From Cellulosilyticum sp. (GTDB lineage Bacteria; Bacillota; Clostridia; Lachnospirales; Cellulosilyticaceae): a stretch of 64,000 nucleotides of DNA. The stretch spans positions 37,916 through 101,915 of the forward strand of contig SVDC01000006.1 in assembly GCA_015058045.1 (NCBI GenBank). The letters are read 5' to 3'. A program made the translations under genes and the position numbers. Positions 10,327 through 19,039 of this stretch are shown here, in pieces (position 1 is the stretch's first letter; the number at the start of each line of letters is the position of its first letter). Below the pieces are notes generated by a model. It saw nothing but the letters and a program-made list of their open reading frames with translations, was not told the origin of the DNA and ran no database searches.

Positions 10327-10716
10327 TTATTCAAAAAATACGCCAATATCCCATGACTCAAAATAAGGTAACTGTTCTTCATCCCCTATTTCTTCATTAA
10401 TCGATTCAATCCAATCTTCTAAATCTGCAATTACTTCATCTATTGCTTCATAAGTCTTTTTACCTTTAACCATCTTTAAGTCTTGTTCTTCTAATACTTC
10501 AAGTATCTCACAAAGTTCCCCTATAATCTCCATCCATTGATGCTTATACGCTTTAGATATATTCTGGTCTTTAATCGCCTCTACTTTTTGCTCTAAAGCA
10601 ATAAGCTCTGCTGCCACTTGACTAAGCATCTCATAGTAAACCTGATTTTCCATATTGCCTTGCGCTTTTAATTTAAACTGTTCTTTTTTACTATCTAATA
10701 TATTTTGATATTGCAT
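10327..10716 (-). CDS. Hypothetical acidic helical protein
   Basis: Protein of 129 residues that I do not recognise. It is strongly acidic, with a predicted helical stretch (about 20-110) rich in Glu, Leu and Ile in heptad-like order, suggesting a coiled coil. The tail LPYFESWDIGVFFE is aromatic. It has no signal peptide, membrane segment or Cys motif. An AGGAGG-type site (from CCTCCT at about 10726) supports the start. It stands alone, convergent with pdaA and sharing its terminator. Confidence 0.7.
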   Translation of the reverse strand: MQYQNILDSKKEQFKLKAQGNMENQVYYEMLSQVAAELIALEQKVEAIKDQNISKAYKHQWMEIIGELCEILEVLEEQDLKMVKGKKTYEAIDEVIADLEDWIESINEEIGDEEQLPYFESWDIGVFFE

Positions 10717-10789
10717 ATAATCCTCCTATTGGTATCATTCCCTCTATTCTACCTCATTCCATCCTTTTTTATAAAGCCTTAAATGAACT

Positions 10790-10831
10790 AACCCTAATAA
10801 GTTAGATCTAAGACTCTAACTTATTAGGGTT
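10790..10831. repeat. 17-bp perfect inverted repeat
   Basis: Arms 10790-10806 (AACCCTAATAAGTTAGA) and 10815-10831 are exact complements around an 8-base loop. It lies between the start of the 129-residue protein and the stop of the DUF2752 gene. Neither side has a clear T tract, so it is not a textbook terminator. It may end or protect the DUF4234-DUF2752 transcript. Confidence 0.6.
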
Positions 10832-10857
10832 GAATGCAAAGGATAAAGGCGCTTTTT

Positions 10858-11253
10858 TTATCTAGGACATATCATTTCAAAGCCCTTTAAATTTCTTAAA
10901 AAACCAAAAACTACTAATATAATTAAAACTACATATAAGCTTCGTTCTTCCCACTTTGTCAACTGACACGTACCTTGTTGTATATAGCGTGTATTCCATC
11001 TAATAGCTATAACCCCACCTATAGGCAATAATAAAAAGATTGCTGGATGACTGTAAAATGCAGCCTTTAAATCCCCTTTAAGCAAATTTAAACACATACG
11101 TGTTATCCCACAACCCGGACAATACTTGCCTGTTATTTTGTAAAATAAACAGGGTATACTAAGATTGGTTATTTCACACCATATACCATATAAAAAGCCT
11201 AATATAAGTCCTCCAAGAACCCAACAACCTACATGAATTGCTCTTTGCCTCAT
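10858..11253 (-). CDS. DUF2752 membrane protein
   Basis: Membrane protein of 131 residues. It carries the family signature CPGCGITRMCLNLLKGD (about 45-61) and three to four hydrophobic helices (about 10-28, 64-84, 104-120). DUF2752 proteins have no established biochemical role. The gene follows the DUF4234 gene with a 1-base gap, so the two form a tight operon of small membrane proteins. Confidence 0.88.
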   Translation of the reverse strand: MRQRAIHVGCWVLGGLILGFLYGIWCEITNLSIPCLFYKITGKYCPGCGITRMCLNLLKGDLKAAFYSHPAIFLLLPIGGVIAIRWNTRYIQQGTCQLTKWEERSLYVVLIILVVFGFLRNLKGFEMICPR

Positions 11254-11254
11254 C

Positions 11255-11590
11255 TTACACTAATTTATTGAGTTCATATTGAATGACTGCATAGGAAATA
11301 ATCCCACCAAAAATAAATAAAATAAGATATAAAATCCCACCATTAGTTGCAGGAATGCCTTGTTTTTGTTTAGCTATATCTAGTTTCTCTCCCATTTTAT
11401 ATGCCCAATAAAGACCATAGATTCCACAAGTAATAATCGTCAAGAGAACAGCCAATCCACCTGATGTCCCCTCTTCACCTGATACATAATTTACATCATT
11501 TGTTAAACATACAAACCAGTAAATTCCATAAATCCCACAAGTAATAATACTTAAAATAATACATGTTACAATACTTCTTTGTTTAACCAT
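11255..11590 (-). CDS. DUF4234 membrane protein
   Basis: Small membrane protein (111 residues) with an internal repeat: IITCGIYGIYWF near 15-26 and IITCGIYGLYWA near 52-63, each in a hydrophobic helix, plus a third helix at 84-103. The CGIYGxYW repeat is characteristic of DUF4234. Function unknown. First gene of a two-gene operon with the DUF2752 gene; a GGAGG-type site (from CCTCC at 11596) precedes the ATG. Confidence 0.88.
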   Translation of the reverse strand: MVKQRSIVTCIILSIITCGIYGIYWFVCLTNDVNYVSGEEGTSGGLAVLLTIITCGIYGLYWAYKMGEKLDIAKQKQGIPATNGGILYLILFIFGGIISYAVIQYELNKLV

Positions 11591-11753
11591 ATTTTCCTCC
11601 TATTATTGCTTTTACATTTATTATTTCTTTACATTTATTATATCTTTTTTCTTTTATAAAGTCTTTATTTTTATACAAGAATTTAGATATTTTCGCTAAA
11701 ACATTTGACACTAAATAAAGAATAATTCTCCTAGTCAAACAACTCATGATTTT

Positions 11754-11812
11754 GTTGCTTTCTTGTTATACTTTACTTATAATACAAAAGGTTTACCTTG
11801 ACATTGGTAAAC
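11754..11812 (+). promoter_or_regulatory. Promoter and operator-like repeat upstream of BMP lipoprotein gene
   Basis: TTGTTG (11754-11759) and TATAAT (11778-11783) are 18 bases apart. Just downstream, GTTTACC (11791-11797) and GGTAAAC (11806-11812) form an inverted repeat that could bind a repressor over the start site. A second set, TTGACA (11798-11803) and TATACA (11821-11826) with 17-base spacing, overlaps the repeat. It would start transcription only about 10 bases before the ATG. Confidence 0.6.
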
Positions 11813-11841
11813 AAAACTTTTATACAGTGGGGTATAATACT

Positions 11842-12942
11842 ATGAACAAAAAGAAATTTTTAGCTCAAGCACTTTGTTGTGTTCTTTCAGTTGGTTTATT
11901 AGCGGGATGTGGTAATTCAGCTTCTAATACAACAACTGATTCAAATGATTCATCCAAATTCGAACGTCTTGATACAGATCTTAACGTTGGCCTTGTAATT
12001 GGTACAGGGACAATTGATGATCGTTCTTTCAACCAAGGTTGTTGGGAAGGTATTACAGCTACTGTTGAAAATTCAAAATATGTTACACCTGCTAGTGAAA
12101 CAGATTCAGATTACTTAGTTGCTATTGGTAATTTATATGAAGCTGACTTCAACTTTATCGTAACACCTGGTTACTACTTCGAACGTGCAGACTTTATTGC
12201 ACAAGAAAAATATCCAGATGCTAAATTCGTTATTCTAGATGGTGCACCACGTGATGAAAGCGGTAATGCTGTAATTGGTAAAAACACAGTTTCTATTTCA
12301 TTTGCTGAACAAGAAGCTGGATTTATTGCAGCTGTTGCTGCGGCATTAGAACTTAAGGAAGCAGATTTTGGATTCTTAGGTGGTATGAAACTTCCAGCCG
12401 TACAACGTTTTGATACTGGTTTCAGACAAGGTATTGAATATGCTAATGCAAACTTAGGTACTAATATTACACTAGATGACATTAATGTTGTATACCAAGG
12501 AACTTTTGGTGACAAAGCAGCTGGCCAACAAATTGCTGCTCAAATGTATGACCGTGGTGTGGATGTTATCTTTTGTGCTGCTGGCGGAACAGGTATGGGA
12601 GCAATTGCTGAAGCAAAAAGTCGTGTAACAAACGGTGAAACTGCTTGGGTAATCGGTGTAGACTCTGATCAATATGCAGACGGTGTATATGATTCAGCAT
12701 CAAATGCTTCTGTTATTCTTACTTCAGCTATTAAAAATGTTGATCAAGCAACACACGATATGATTGTTGCTGAAACAGAAGGTACATTCCCTGGTGGAGA
12801 ATCTTTAGTATTCTCAATCGCTAATGATGGTGTAGGTCTCCCAGCAGAAAATCCAAACTTAAGCGAAGAAACAATCACAAAAACAAATGAAGTATATAAT
12901 CTCGTTAAAAACGGTACAATCACTGTAAATAGTGAAGTTTAA
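11842..12942 (+). CDS. BMP family nucleoside-binding lipoprotein (PnrA/BmpA type)
   Basis: Basic membrane protein family substrate-binding lipoprotein (366 residues), probably binding purine nucleosides outside the cell. The signal peptide ends in the lipobox LLAGC (Cys near residue 23), followed by an Asn/Ser/Thr/Asp-rich linker. Family motifs are present: DRSFNQGCWEG, DAKFVILDG, GFLGG, AAGGTGMGAI and IGVDSDQY. The ATG at 11842 is chosen over one at 11746 because the signal peptide starts here. The usual ATPase and two permease genes are not adjacent, so the partners must lie elsewhere. Confidence 0.92.
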   Translation: MNKKKFLAQALCCVLSVGLLAGCGNSASNTTTDSNDSSKFERLDTDLNVGLVIGTGTIDDRSFNQGCWEGITATVENSKYVTPASETDSDYLVAIGNLYEADFNFIVTPGYYFERADFIAQEKYPDAKFVILDGAPRDESGNAVIGKNTVSISFAEQEAGFIAAVAAALELKEADFGFLGGMKLPAVQRFDTGFRQGIEYANANLGTNITLDDINVVYQGTFGDKAAGQQIAAQMYDRGVDVIFCAAGGTGMGAIAEAKSRVTNGETAWVIGVDSDQYADGVYDSASNASVILTSAIKNVDQATHDMIVAETEGTFPGGESLVFSIANDGVGLPAENPNLSEETITKTNEVYNLVKNGTITVNSEV

Positions 12943-12961
12943 TCAAATACACTTTAGCTTC

Positions 12962-13005
12962 AATCAAAAAAACACTTTAGCTAAACCTAAAGTGTTTTTT
13001 TGATT
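12962..13005 (+). terminator. Terminator of BMP gene
   Basis: A 19-base stem (AATCAAAAAAACACTTTAG with its complement, 6-base loop) carries seven Ts in its 3' arm. It follows the lipoprotein gene directly. Confidence 0.88.
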
Positions 13006-13091
13006 ATCTATTTTTACCCTTCACCAACTCATTCAATTAAATGTCTAGTTACTGTAGATGCTTCTGCTCTCGTTGCAATATTTTATTTATA

Positions 13092-14510
13092 CTATTTACT
13101 AACAGCTTTTCGGTTTTTCACAACAAAAAAAGCTATTATAAGCCCCACCAAGGTTAAGCCACCCGTACATGCAAAGGATACATTCATACCATGAACACTT
13201 GCTTCTAACGGATTACTTATTCCTGATGATGCAGTAGCCTTACTCATAATAGTAATAATAATAGATGAACCTATGGAGCCCGCAAGCTGCCTTAGTGTAT
13301 TATTTGCTGCATTACCATGAGCGTACAATCTTCTTTCTAATGTGTTTAATCCAGATGTTGTTAATGGCATCATTGTCATAGATATTCCTACCATTCTTAG
13401 CGCATAAATGACAATAACATAAAGATTCGATGTATTTAGTGTCAAAAAAGATAAACCCACATTCCCTATAGTTAATATGCTAAGTCCTGACAAAGCCAAC
13501 ATTCTAGGTCCATATTTATCAAATAATTTCCCTGTTACGGGGTTTAATACCCCCATTACAATTGCACCTGGCATAAGAATTAACCCTGTATCAAATGCTG
13601 AATGTCCCTTAACATTTTCTAAATACATAGGCAAAATTAACTCTGATGAAATCAGTGCCGCATAGGAAATCATAACAATAATTGTTGAAAAGGTAAAAAC
13701 CCTACTTCTAAATACATTTAAATCCAGCATTGGCTCGTCCATATTTAATTGTCTATAAACAAAGAAGCCTATAAAGACAATACCAATAATTAATGGCACA
13801 TAAACAGAGGGAGCCGTCCAGCTATAATTTCCAGCATTACTAAATCCATATAAAAGTGCCCCAAAACCTATGGTAGAGGCAATAAATGACAGGATGCTAG
13901 CAGATACCTTCATTCCACCTGTTACATTCTTCAATAAGAAAAATCCCAGTATCAAATCTAAGACCGCAAAAGGTACAATCACATAGAACAAATATCTCCA
14001 TGCATAGTGATTCACAATCCATCCGGATAATGTTGGTCCAATAGCTGGTGCAAACGCTGTAACAATGCCCACAATCCCCATGGCAAACCCTCTTTTATCC
14101 TTAGGGAAAATAATCATAAAGACTGTTTGCATTAAGGACGTCATAATGCCTCCAGCTACCCCTTGTATTAATCTTGCCAACAGAAGCAGTGCAAAATTAT
14201 TAGCAAAAGCGCCTACAAGCGTCCCTATTGTAAAAATCCCCATTGCTAAAAAAAATACCGTTCTTGTTTTAAATCGATCAATTAAAAATGCCGTAAATGG
14301 AACGATTACCCCTGTTGCTAGCATATATCCTGTACTAAGCCACTGTACAGTAGATACACTTACGTTTAATTCTTTCATAATATCCGGCAAAGCAACATTC
14401 ATAAATGTACTATTTAAGAAGGTTACAAATGCACCCAAAAGAATGACACCAGAAATGATAATAACATTATAATCCTTATCTTGCTTATCTTCCTTTGATA
14501 CTTGTGTCAT
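13092..14510 (-). CDS. MFS drug transporter, DHA2 (EmrB/QacA) family
   Basis: Proton-driven efflux permease of 472 residues with about 14 membrane helices. Motif C-like LNSTFMNVALPDI lies in helix 1. The loop motif DRFKTR and the DHA2 stretch FRxxQGVAGG-like (LARLIQGVAGGIM) follow, with GPTLSGWIV near helix 5. Substrates are unknown; family members export dyes, biocides or antibiotics. An AGAGGTGG site precedes the ATG. It is a single gene with no MarR or TetR regulator beside it. Confidence 0.92.
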   Translation of the reverse strand: MTQVSKEDKQDKDYNVIIISGVILLGAFVTFLNSTFMNVALPDIMKELNVSVSTVQWLSTGYMLATGVIVPFTAFLIDRFKTRTVFFLAMGIFTIGTLVGAFANNFALLLLARLIQGVAGGIMTSLMQTVFMIIFPKDKRGFAMGIVGIVTAFAPAIGPTLSGWIVNHYAWRYLFYVIVPFAVLDLILGFFLLKNVTGGMKVSASILSFIASTIGFGALLYGFSNAGNYSWTAPSVYVPLIIGIVFIGFFVYRQLNMDEPMLDLNVFRSRVFTFSTIIVMISYAALISSELILPMYLENVKGHSAFDTGLILMPGAIVMGVLNPVTGKLFDKYGPRMLALSGLSILTIGNVGLSFLTLNTSNLYVIVIYALRMVGISMTMMPLTTSGLNTLERRLYAHGNAANNTLRQLAGSIGSSIIITIMSKATASSGISNPLEASVHGMNVSFACTGGLTLVGLIIAFFVVKNRKAVSK

Positions 14511-14603
14511 AGGTCCACCTCTTTTTTTAATTTATTTTCATCCATAGTATGTCCCTATATTTTCACTAATATTTATATTAAGATTAAAATCAACGCTATA
14601 CTA

Positions 14604-14631
14604 TGTATAATCACTCTACTTTTATGTACAA
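14604..14631 (-). promoter_or_regulatory. Probable promoter of MFS gene
   Basis: On the minus strand TTGTAC (14626-14631) and TATACA (14604-14609) are 16 bases apart, leaving a leader of about 85 bases before the MFS start. Confidence 0.5.
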
Positions 14632-14806
14632 AAATATCCCCTGAGATAATCCTTTTACTTCGATTATAATCATTTAAATTTTTTATATCCTATTGTTGAT
14701 CTTGTTATCCACACATTCATTTATCCATTATTTAAAACACCAAAGTATCTAATATCCTAATTAGTGCTCTCTATATTGTCTATTCATCACAGCGTTTATA
14801 TATAAA

Positions 14807-14858
14807 AAACACCCAAAGTCTTTAAAGATATTTCTATCTCTAAAAATTTTGGGTGTTT
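14807..14858 (-). terminator. Second hairpin with T tract, minus strand
   Basis: Arms AAACACCCAAA (14807-14817) and its complement (14848-14858) enclose a partly paired 30-base loop. On the minus strand the stem ends in GGGTGTTTTTTATA, as in a terminator. It may back up the phzF-side terminator. Confidence 0.6.
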
Positions 14859-14884
14859 GTGGAGCTAAAATAAAGTTTGTAAAA

Positions 14885-14920
14885 ATAGAAGGTTCTAACC
14901 CTTGCAAATACGTTAGAACC
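14885..14920 (-). terminator. Terminator of PhzF-family gene
   Basis: On the minus strand GGTTCTAAC pairs with GTTAGAACC across a 12-base loop and is followed by TTCTATTTTTA, 35 bases past the phzF-like stop. Confidence 0.75.
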
Positions 14921-14954
14921 CTCTTTATAATTTTTATCAAAGTTTGTATGAAAC

Positions 14955-15857
14955 TTATAATATTATCTCTGTTGAAAAAGCTATTACTGCATTTCCACTA
15001 ATTTGAACTAATACAGCTTTTCCTTGTTCCTTTTCAACATGAACATGCATCGTTCCATCTCTTTTGATTGCTTCACCTTGTAAGATATCAAAATCGAACC
15101 ATCCTTCATTCTCATTCTGTAATATATTATAATGTACCAGATAAGCACCAAGAGGCCCATTTGCATTGCCTGTCACAGGGTCTTCAGCAATTCCGATTGC
15201 TGGCGCAAACATTCTTCCATGAACCAATATATCCTCGTGTGGATTTAGTGTAAAAACATAAAATCCATTACATCCTACTTGTCTACTGATATTTGTTAAT
15301 TTCTGTAAATTAGGTTTTAATTTATGAAGTACTTTATTCGAATAGATAGGAACCATCACTTTTGAATGTCCTGTTGAAGATATCGCAATTGGATATTCTG
15401 TGCAAATATCCGCACTAGAAATACCTAAAGCATTAGCAATCTGATTTCTAACTTCATCATCTAGTGGATTTGCAACAGAAGGTTTTCCCTGTGTCATTAC
15501 AATAGAATAGTCATCGCCATCTTTTATGATATCAACAGGTAATATACCTGCTTTTGTTTTCTGAATAACTCTTTCTGACTCAGCATTTTTCTCAAGTGCC
15601 CGAACATAATGAGCAGCTATAGTTGCATGTCCGCAAATTGGCACCTCAGTTGTTGGAGTAAAAAATCGAACTTCAACATCATAATCTGGAGAATTAGATT
15701 CAAAAATAAAGGCAGTTTCCGAATTGTTTAATTCTCGAGCAATCCTCTGCATCTGTTCATCAGTAAGTCCTTCTGCATTTGAGACAACTCCTGCAGGATT
15801 ACCATGAAATCTATTTCTTGTAAACGAGTCCACTTGATATATTCTATACTTTTTCAT
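14955..15857 (-). CDS. PhzF family isomerase/epimerase
   Basis: Cytosolic enzyme of the diaminopimelate-epimerase fold (300 residues, family length). Motifs are FTRNRFHGNPAGVV (about 9-22), NNSETAFIF with the catalytic Glu (near 45), CGHATIAAHYV and EDPVTGNANGPLGAYL. In phenazine makers PhzF isomerises dihydro-hydroxyanthranilate, but most homologues, including lone genes like this one, have unknown substrates. The ATG at 15857, 18 bases inside the longest frame, is preferred because GGGGGCG lies just before it. No phenazine genes are nearby. Confidence 0.9.
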   Translation of the reverse strand: MKKYRIYQVDSFTRNRFHGNPAGVVSNAEGLTDEQMQRIARELNNSETAFIFESNSPDYDVEVRFFTPTTEVPICGHATIAAHYVRALEKNAESERVIQKTKAGILPVDIIKDGDDYSIVMTQGKPSVANPLDDEVRNQIANALGISSADICTEYPIAISSTGHSKVMVPIYSNKVLHKLKPNLQKLTNISRQVGCNGFYVFTLNPHEDILVHGRMFAPAIGIAEDPVTGNANGPLGAYLVHYNILQNENEGWFDFDILQGEAIKRDGTMHVHVEKEQGKAVLVQISGNAVIAFSTEIIL

Positions 15858-15929
15858 AAATTCGCCCCCATACATTAATACTTAACCATTTGAATAATAC
15901 AGTATTTTCCACTAACTATTAATTATACT

Positions 15930-16259
15930 CTACTCAATCAAATCATCGTTATCCCCAAATGCTTCAACATTGAAAATTACTGGACGTATTCCATCCGTAC
16001 AACATACTATGGTTTGTCCATCCTTATTACTCCATGGTTTGCAAGTAGAACCTGATGACATGGCACTTACACTGCGGTAAATATCAATCCATGCCCATGG
16101 TCAATACTCTTCCGGCATTTTTGCACTGCCTTCCAAAATAAAAGTATCTCCAACCTTTAACAAAGGGCAAGGACCTACTTCTTTTCCATCAGTTTAATAC
16201 TTTTCTGCAAAAACGGGATGGAAATTCTTTTGTAAAACCGTTATTTTGACCTTTTTCAT
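15930..16259 (-). pseudogene. TIGR04076-like protein, two in-frame stops
   Basis: The minus frame reads as a continuous 109-residue TIGR04076-like protein (MKKVKITVLQKNFHP, then EVGPCPLLKVGDTFI, PWAWIDIYRSV and CCTDGIRPVIFNVEAFG). It is broken by TAA at codon 22 (16194-16196) and TGA at codon 53 (16101-16103). The frame is otherwise intact, with conserved Cys and a normal stop at 15930. Two point nonsense changes without frameshifts mark a recently inactivated gene. The TGA sits before PWAW, where a Cys or Trp would fit. Selenocysteine is unlikely because the earlier TAA also stops the frame. Confidence 0.8.
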
Positions 16260-16442
16260 ATTAAATCCTTTCTATTAACGTAAATTCCATTCTATCTGCA
16301 TGTTGAATATGTAAATTTAAATAAATTATAATTTATAGAATTTATTATAGCACAAACATCAAAAAATAACAGAAGCAAACACCCCTGTTAAAGTATTTAT
16401 GCCGCTACTGGTGCTATGTCAAGAAAATGGCACTACAAACAA

Positions 16443-16637
16443 TTATTCAATGCATGCATTATCATAGCAATTCCCTTTACGGCTCATACTTGAGATATTA
16501 TTATATTTGTCCATTAAAGCTCTATATCCCTTTGAGCAATATTGTGTGCCACGGTCTGAATGATGAATAAGCCCTTTTTGAGGTGGTTGTCTCCAGATCG
16601 CCCGCTGTAATGCTAAAATAACAAGTTCTTTGACCAT
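16443..16637 (-). pseudogene. IS3-family transposase fragment
   Basis: A 64-codon scrap of an IS3/IS150-type OrfB integrase domain. It has the landmarks HSDRGTQYCS (near 26-35), with the second catalytic Asp, and SRKGNCYDNACIE, where the run should continue to the catalytic Glu and SFF. It stops at a TAA right after IE. The N-terminal half and the rest of the C-terminus are missing, and no clear terminal repeats remain. It is a dead remnant next to another pseudogene, between phzF and glmS. Confidence 0.82.
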
Positions 16638-16689
16638 TTATTATTTAAACTTTAATATATTTTTATACATATATTTATATTTTTAATAA

Positions 16690-16730
16690 AAAAAGATGAA
16701 GCTATACATTTTATATAACTCCATCTTTTT
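16690..16730. terminator. Terminator downstream of glmS
   Basis: AAAAAGATG pairs with CATCTTTTT around a partly paired AT-rich stem. A and T runs on both sides make it usable in either direction. It lies about 90 bases past the glmS stop. Confidence 0.65.
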
Positions 16731-16819
16731 CTTATATACTATTCAATTATTAATACACTCTGAATAAATTATACAAACCTAATTCTAGTGCTACAGTGTT
16801 TAACCTATTTTTACTTATA

Positions 16820-18649
16820 TTATTCTACTGTAACTGATTTTGCTAAGTTTCTTGGTTTATCTACATCATTTCCTCTTGCTGTTGATACATAGTAAGAAAT
16901 TAATTGAGTTGGAATAACTGCTAATACTGGCATTAATAAATCTTCTGCCACTGGAATATAGAATACATCATCTGCTACTTTTGCAATCTCTGTATCACCT
17001 TTTTTAGCAATAGCAATTACAAATGCACCTCTTGCTTTAACTTCTTTAATGTTAGAAATCATTTTTTCTTGAAGAGCGTCTTGTGTCACAATTGAAAGTA
17101 CTGGTGTACCTTGATCAATTAAAGCAATTGGACCATGTTTTAATTCACCTGCTGCAAATGCTTCAGTGTAAATATAAGAAATCTCTTTTAATTTAAGTGC
17201 TGCTTCACGCGCTGTTGTGAAATCTACGCCACGCCCAAGATAGAATGCATTTTGAGCTTCTTTCATATCTTTTGCCATTTTTGCAATTTGATCTTTTTCT
17301 GCTAAGATTTCTTCTACAAGTGGTGCTAGCGCTTCAATATTGTTTACAAATTCATGATATCTTTCTAAAGTCACTGTGCCTTTTTTATATGCAAAGTCTA
17401 AAGCAATCATATAGAAAGCAATCATTTGTGCTGTATAAGCTTTCGTAGAAGCTACAGCAATTTCTGGACCTGCCCATGTATAGAATACATCATGTGCTTC
17501 TCTAGCTACAGATGATCCTACTACGTTTGTAATTGCAAGTACTCTTGCACCTTTTGCTTTAGCAAGTTTCATAGCTGCTAATGTATCTGCTGTTTCACCT
17601 GATTGTGATACAACAATAAGCATTGTGTGTTCATCAATAAATGGATCACTATATCTAAATTCTGAAGCAATATCCACTTCAACTGGTACTTTAGCTAATT
17701 TTTCGATAGCATATTTCCCTACAAGACCTGCATGGTAAGCTGTACCGCATGCTACGATATACATTTTTTGAATACCTTCTAAGTCTTCTTTAGTAAGTTT
17801 AATATCATCTAAATGAATCATACGTTCTTCATCAAGTCTTCTAAGGAGCGTATCACGAATAGCTTGTGGTTGATCATAGATTTCTTTCATCATAAAGTGT
17901 TCAAATCCACCTTTTGATGCTGCTTCGATATCCCATTCTACAACTTTTAATTCTTTATCCACTACATTTTGATTGCCATCTAAAATTTGAATGTTACCAT
18001 CTTTTACATAAACAACTTCATCATTTTCTAAATAGTATACATTACGTGTATATTTTAAAATCGCTGGTACGTCTGATGCAATAAAGTATTCACCTTCACC
18101 CACACCAACAATAAGTGGACTTTCTTTTCTTACAGCTACTAATTCACCAGGGTGATTTGAAGAAACTACCCCTAAAGCATATGCTCCTCTAAATTCAGCT
18201 ACTGCTTTATAAACTGCTTGTAATAAATCCCCTTCATAGTATTTATCAATTAAATGAACAGCTACTTCTGTATCTGTTTCTGATTTAAATACATAGCCTT
18301 CAGCCATTAATTTTTCACGAATTTCCATGTAGTTTTCAATAATTCCATTGTGAACAACTGCAATCGTTTCGCTCATATTAAGATGTGGATGTGAATTGAC
18401 ATCTGATGGTGCCCCATGAGTTGCCCATCTTGTGTGACCAATTCCTACTGTTCCTGCAATAGGTGACTGTTCTAAAAGATCTTCTAATCTACTAAGTCTA
18501 CCTTGTTTCTTAGCCCAACTTACTTGCTTTCCTTCATTTACAACTGCAACACCTGCTGAGTCATAACCTCTGTACTCAAGTTTTTCTAATCCATCACAAA
18601 TAATTTCTACTGCTTGCTTGTTTCCAATATAACCTACAATTCCGCACAT
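16820..18649 (-). CDS. glmS: Glutamine--fructose-6-phosphate aminotransferase
   Basis: Makes glucosamine-6-phosphate from fructose-6-phosphate and glutamine, the first step of amino-sugar and peptidoglycan precursor synthesis. It has 609 residues, the usual length. Catalytic Cys2 follows the initiator Met (MCGIVGYIG). The glutaminase domain (1-240) has GHTRWATHG. Two SIS domains follow, with SQSGETADT near 350 and the C-terminal KSVTVE. An AGGAGG site lies before the ATG. A glmS ribozyme occupies the leader, so expression should fall when glucosamine-6-phosphate is abundant. Confidence 0.98.
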   Translation of the reverse strand: MCGIVGYIGNKQAVEIICDGLEKLEYRGYDSAGVAVVNEGKQVSWAKKQGRLSRLEDLLEQSPIAGTVGIGHTRWATHGAPSDVNSHPHLNMSETIAVVHNGIIENYMEIREKLMAEGYVFKSETDTEVAVHLIDKYYEGDLLQAVYKAVAEFRGAYALGVVSSNHPGELVAVRKESPLIVGVGEGEYFIASDVPAILKYTRNVYYLENDEVVYVKDGNIQILDGNQNVVDKELKVVEWDIEAASKGGFEHFMMKEIYDQPQAIRDTLLRRLDEERMIHLDDIKLTKEDLEGIQKMYIVACGTAYHAGLVGKYAIEKLAKVPVEVDIASEFRYSDPFIDEHTMLIVVSQSGETADTLAAMKLAKAKGARVLAITNVVGSSVAREAHDVFYTWAGPEIAVASTKAYTAQMIAFYMIALDFAYKKGTVTLERYHEFVNNIEALAPLVEEILAEKDQIAKMAKDMKEAQNAFYLGRGVDFTTAREAALKLKEISYIYTEAFAAGELKHGPIALIDQGTPVLSIVTQDALQEKMISNIKEVKARGAFVIAIAKKGDTEIAKVADDVFYIPVAEDLLMPVLAVIPTQLISYYVSTARGNDVDKPRNLAKSVTVE

Positions 18650-18671
18650 AACAAAAAAACCTCCTGATATT

Positions 18672-18845
18672 TGTTTTTTAATCAGGGAAATTCACGATAA
18701 GCGCTTTGTCCTAAAAATCACTTTTTAGTTTTGTTCGCTTATTTAGGGTGTGAGCCCTCTAGAGTATCCGCCGAATTTTCGATAACTCTAGTCCTCGTCA
18801 ACTTATAGATGCGCTTTCCATCTATATAAGTCCTGGCGCTTTTTA
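18672..18845 (-). promoter_or_regulatory. glmS ribozyme (glucosamine-6-phosphate riboswitch)
   Basis: The glmS leader contains the conserved ribozyme core on the minus strand: AGCGCCAGGAC at the 5' end, GTTGACGAGGAC, ATCGAAAATTCGGCGGAT and GGGCTCACACCC. By homology self-cleavage falls between 18840 (A) and 18839 (G). The element is activated by glucosamine-6-phosphate, and cleavage destabilises the glmS message. The 3' limit is approximate. Confidence 0.95.
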
Positions 18846-18865
18846 TTTTCTATTTCCCTCGCGTC

Positions 18866-18871
18866 ATTATA
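18866..18871 (-). promoter_or_regulatory. -10 box of glmS promoter
   Basis: TATAAT on the minus strand, about 26 bases before the ribozyme cleavage site. The -35 region (TAGTCA about 18 bases upstream) is weak. Confidence 0.6.
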
Positions 18872-18997
18872 TCACACTCTATCTTATGATGACTAGACCC
18901 AAATATAAATTTGTCCAACTCTATTTCTTTTTAATAATTCCATTTTTTACATTTTTCTGTTCTCTCTCCATTATTGAATCCATCAATATATGTAGAT

Positions 18998-19034
18998 TTA
19001 TAAGGATTACCTATATTACAGGTAACCCTTATAA
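18998..19034 (-). terminator. Hairpin downstream of secreted-protein gene
   Basis: A 15-bp stem (one G-U pair) with a 7-base loop lies directly past the stop of the Pro/Thr-rich protein. The T tract is weak, so termination efficiency is uncertain. Confidence 0.65.
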
Positions 19035-19039
19035 GTTTT

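Larger units (their letters stand above)
14511..14954. other. 444-base intergenic region without a gene
   Basis: AT-rich spacer. It holds a likely promoter for the MFS gene (14604-14631) and two hairpins pointing leftwards, annotated separately. I see no further open frame with a ribosome site. Confidence 0.6.

Noticed and set aside
14511..14954. Two hairpins as a riboswitch
   Set aside because: They point away from the MFS start and end in T runs on the phzF side, so they are better read as terminators.
14955..15857. PhzF-like gene as part of a phenazine cluster
   Set aside because: No other phenazine genes are present; lone PhzF homologues are common and of unknown role.
16101..16103. TGA inside the TIGR04076-like frame as a selenocysteine codon
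   Set aside because: A TAA at 16194-16196 already stops the frame earlier, and I saw no SECIS-like hairpin just after the TGA. Two nonsense mutations are simpler.
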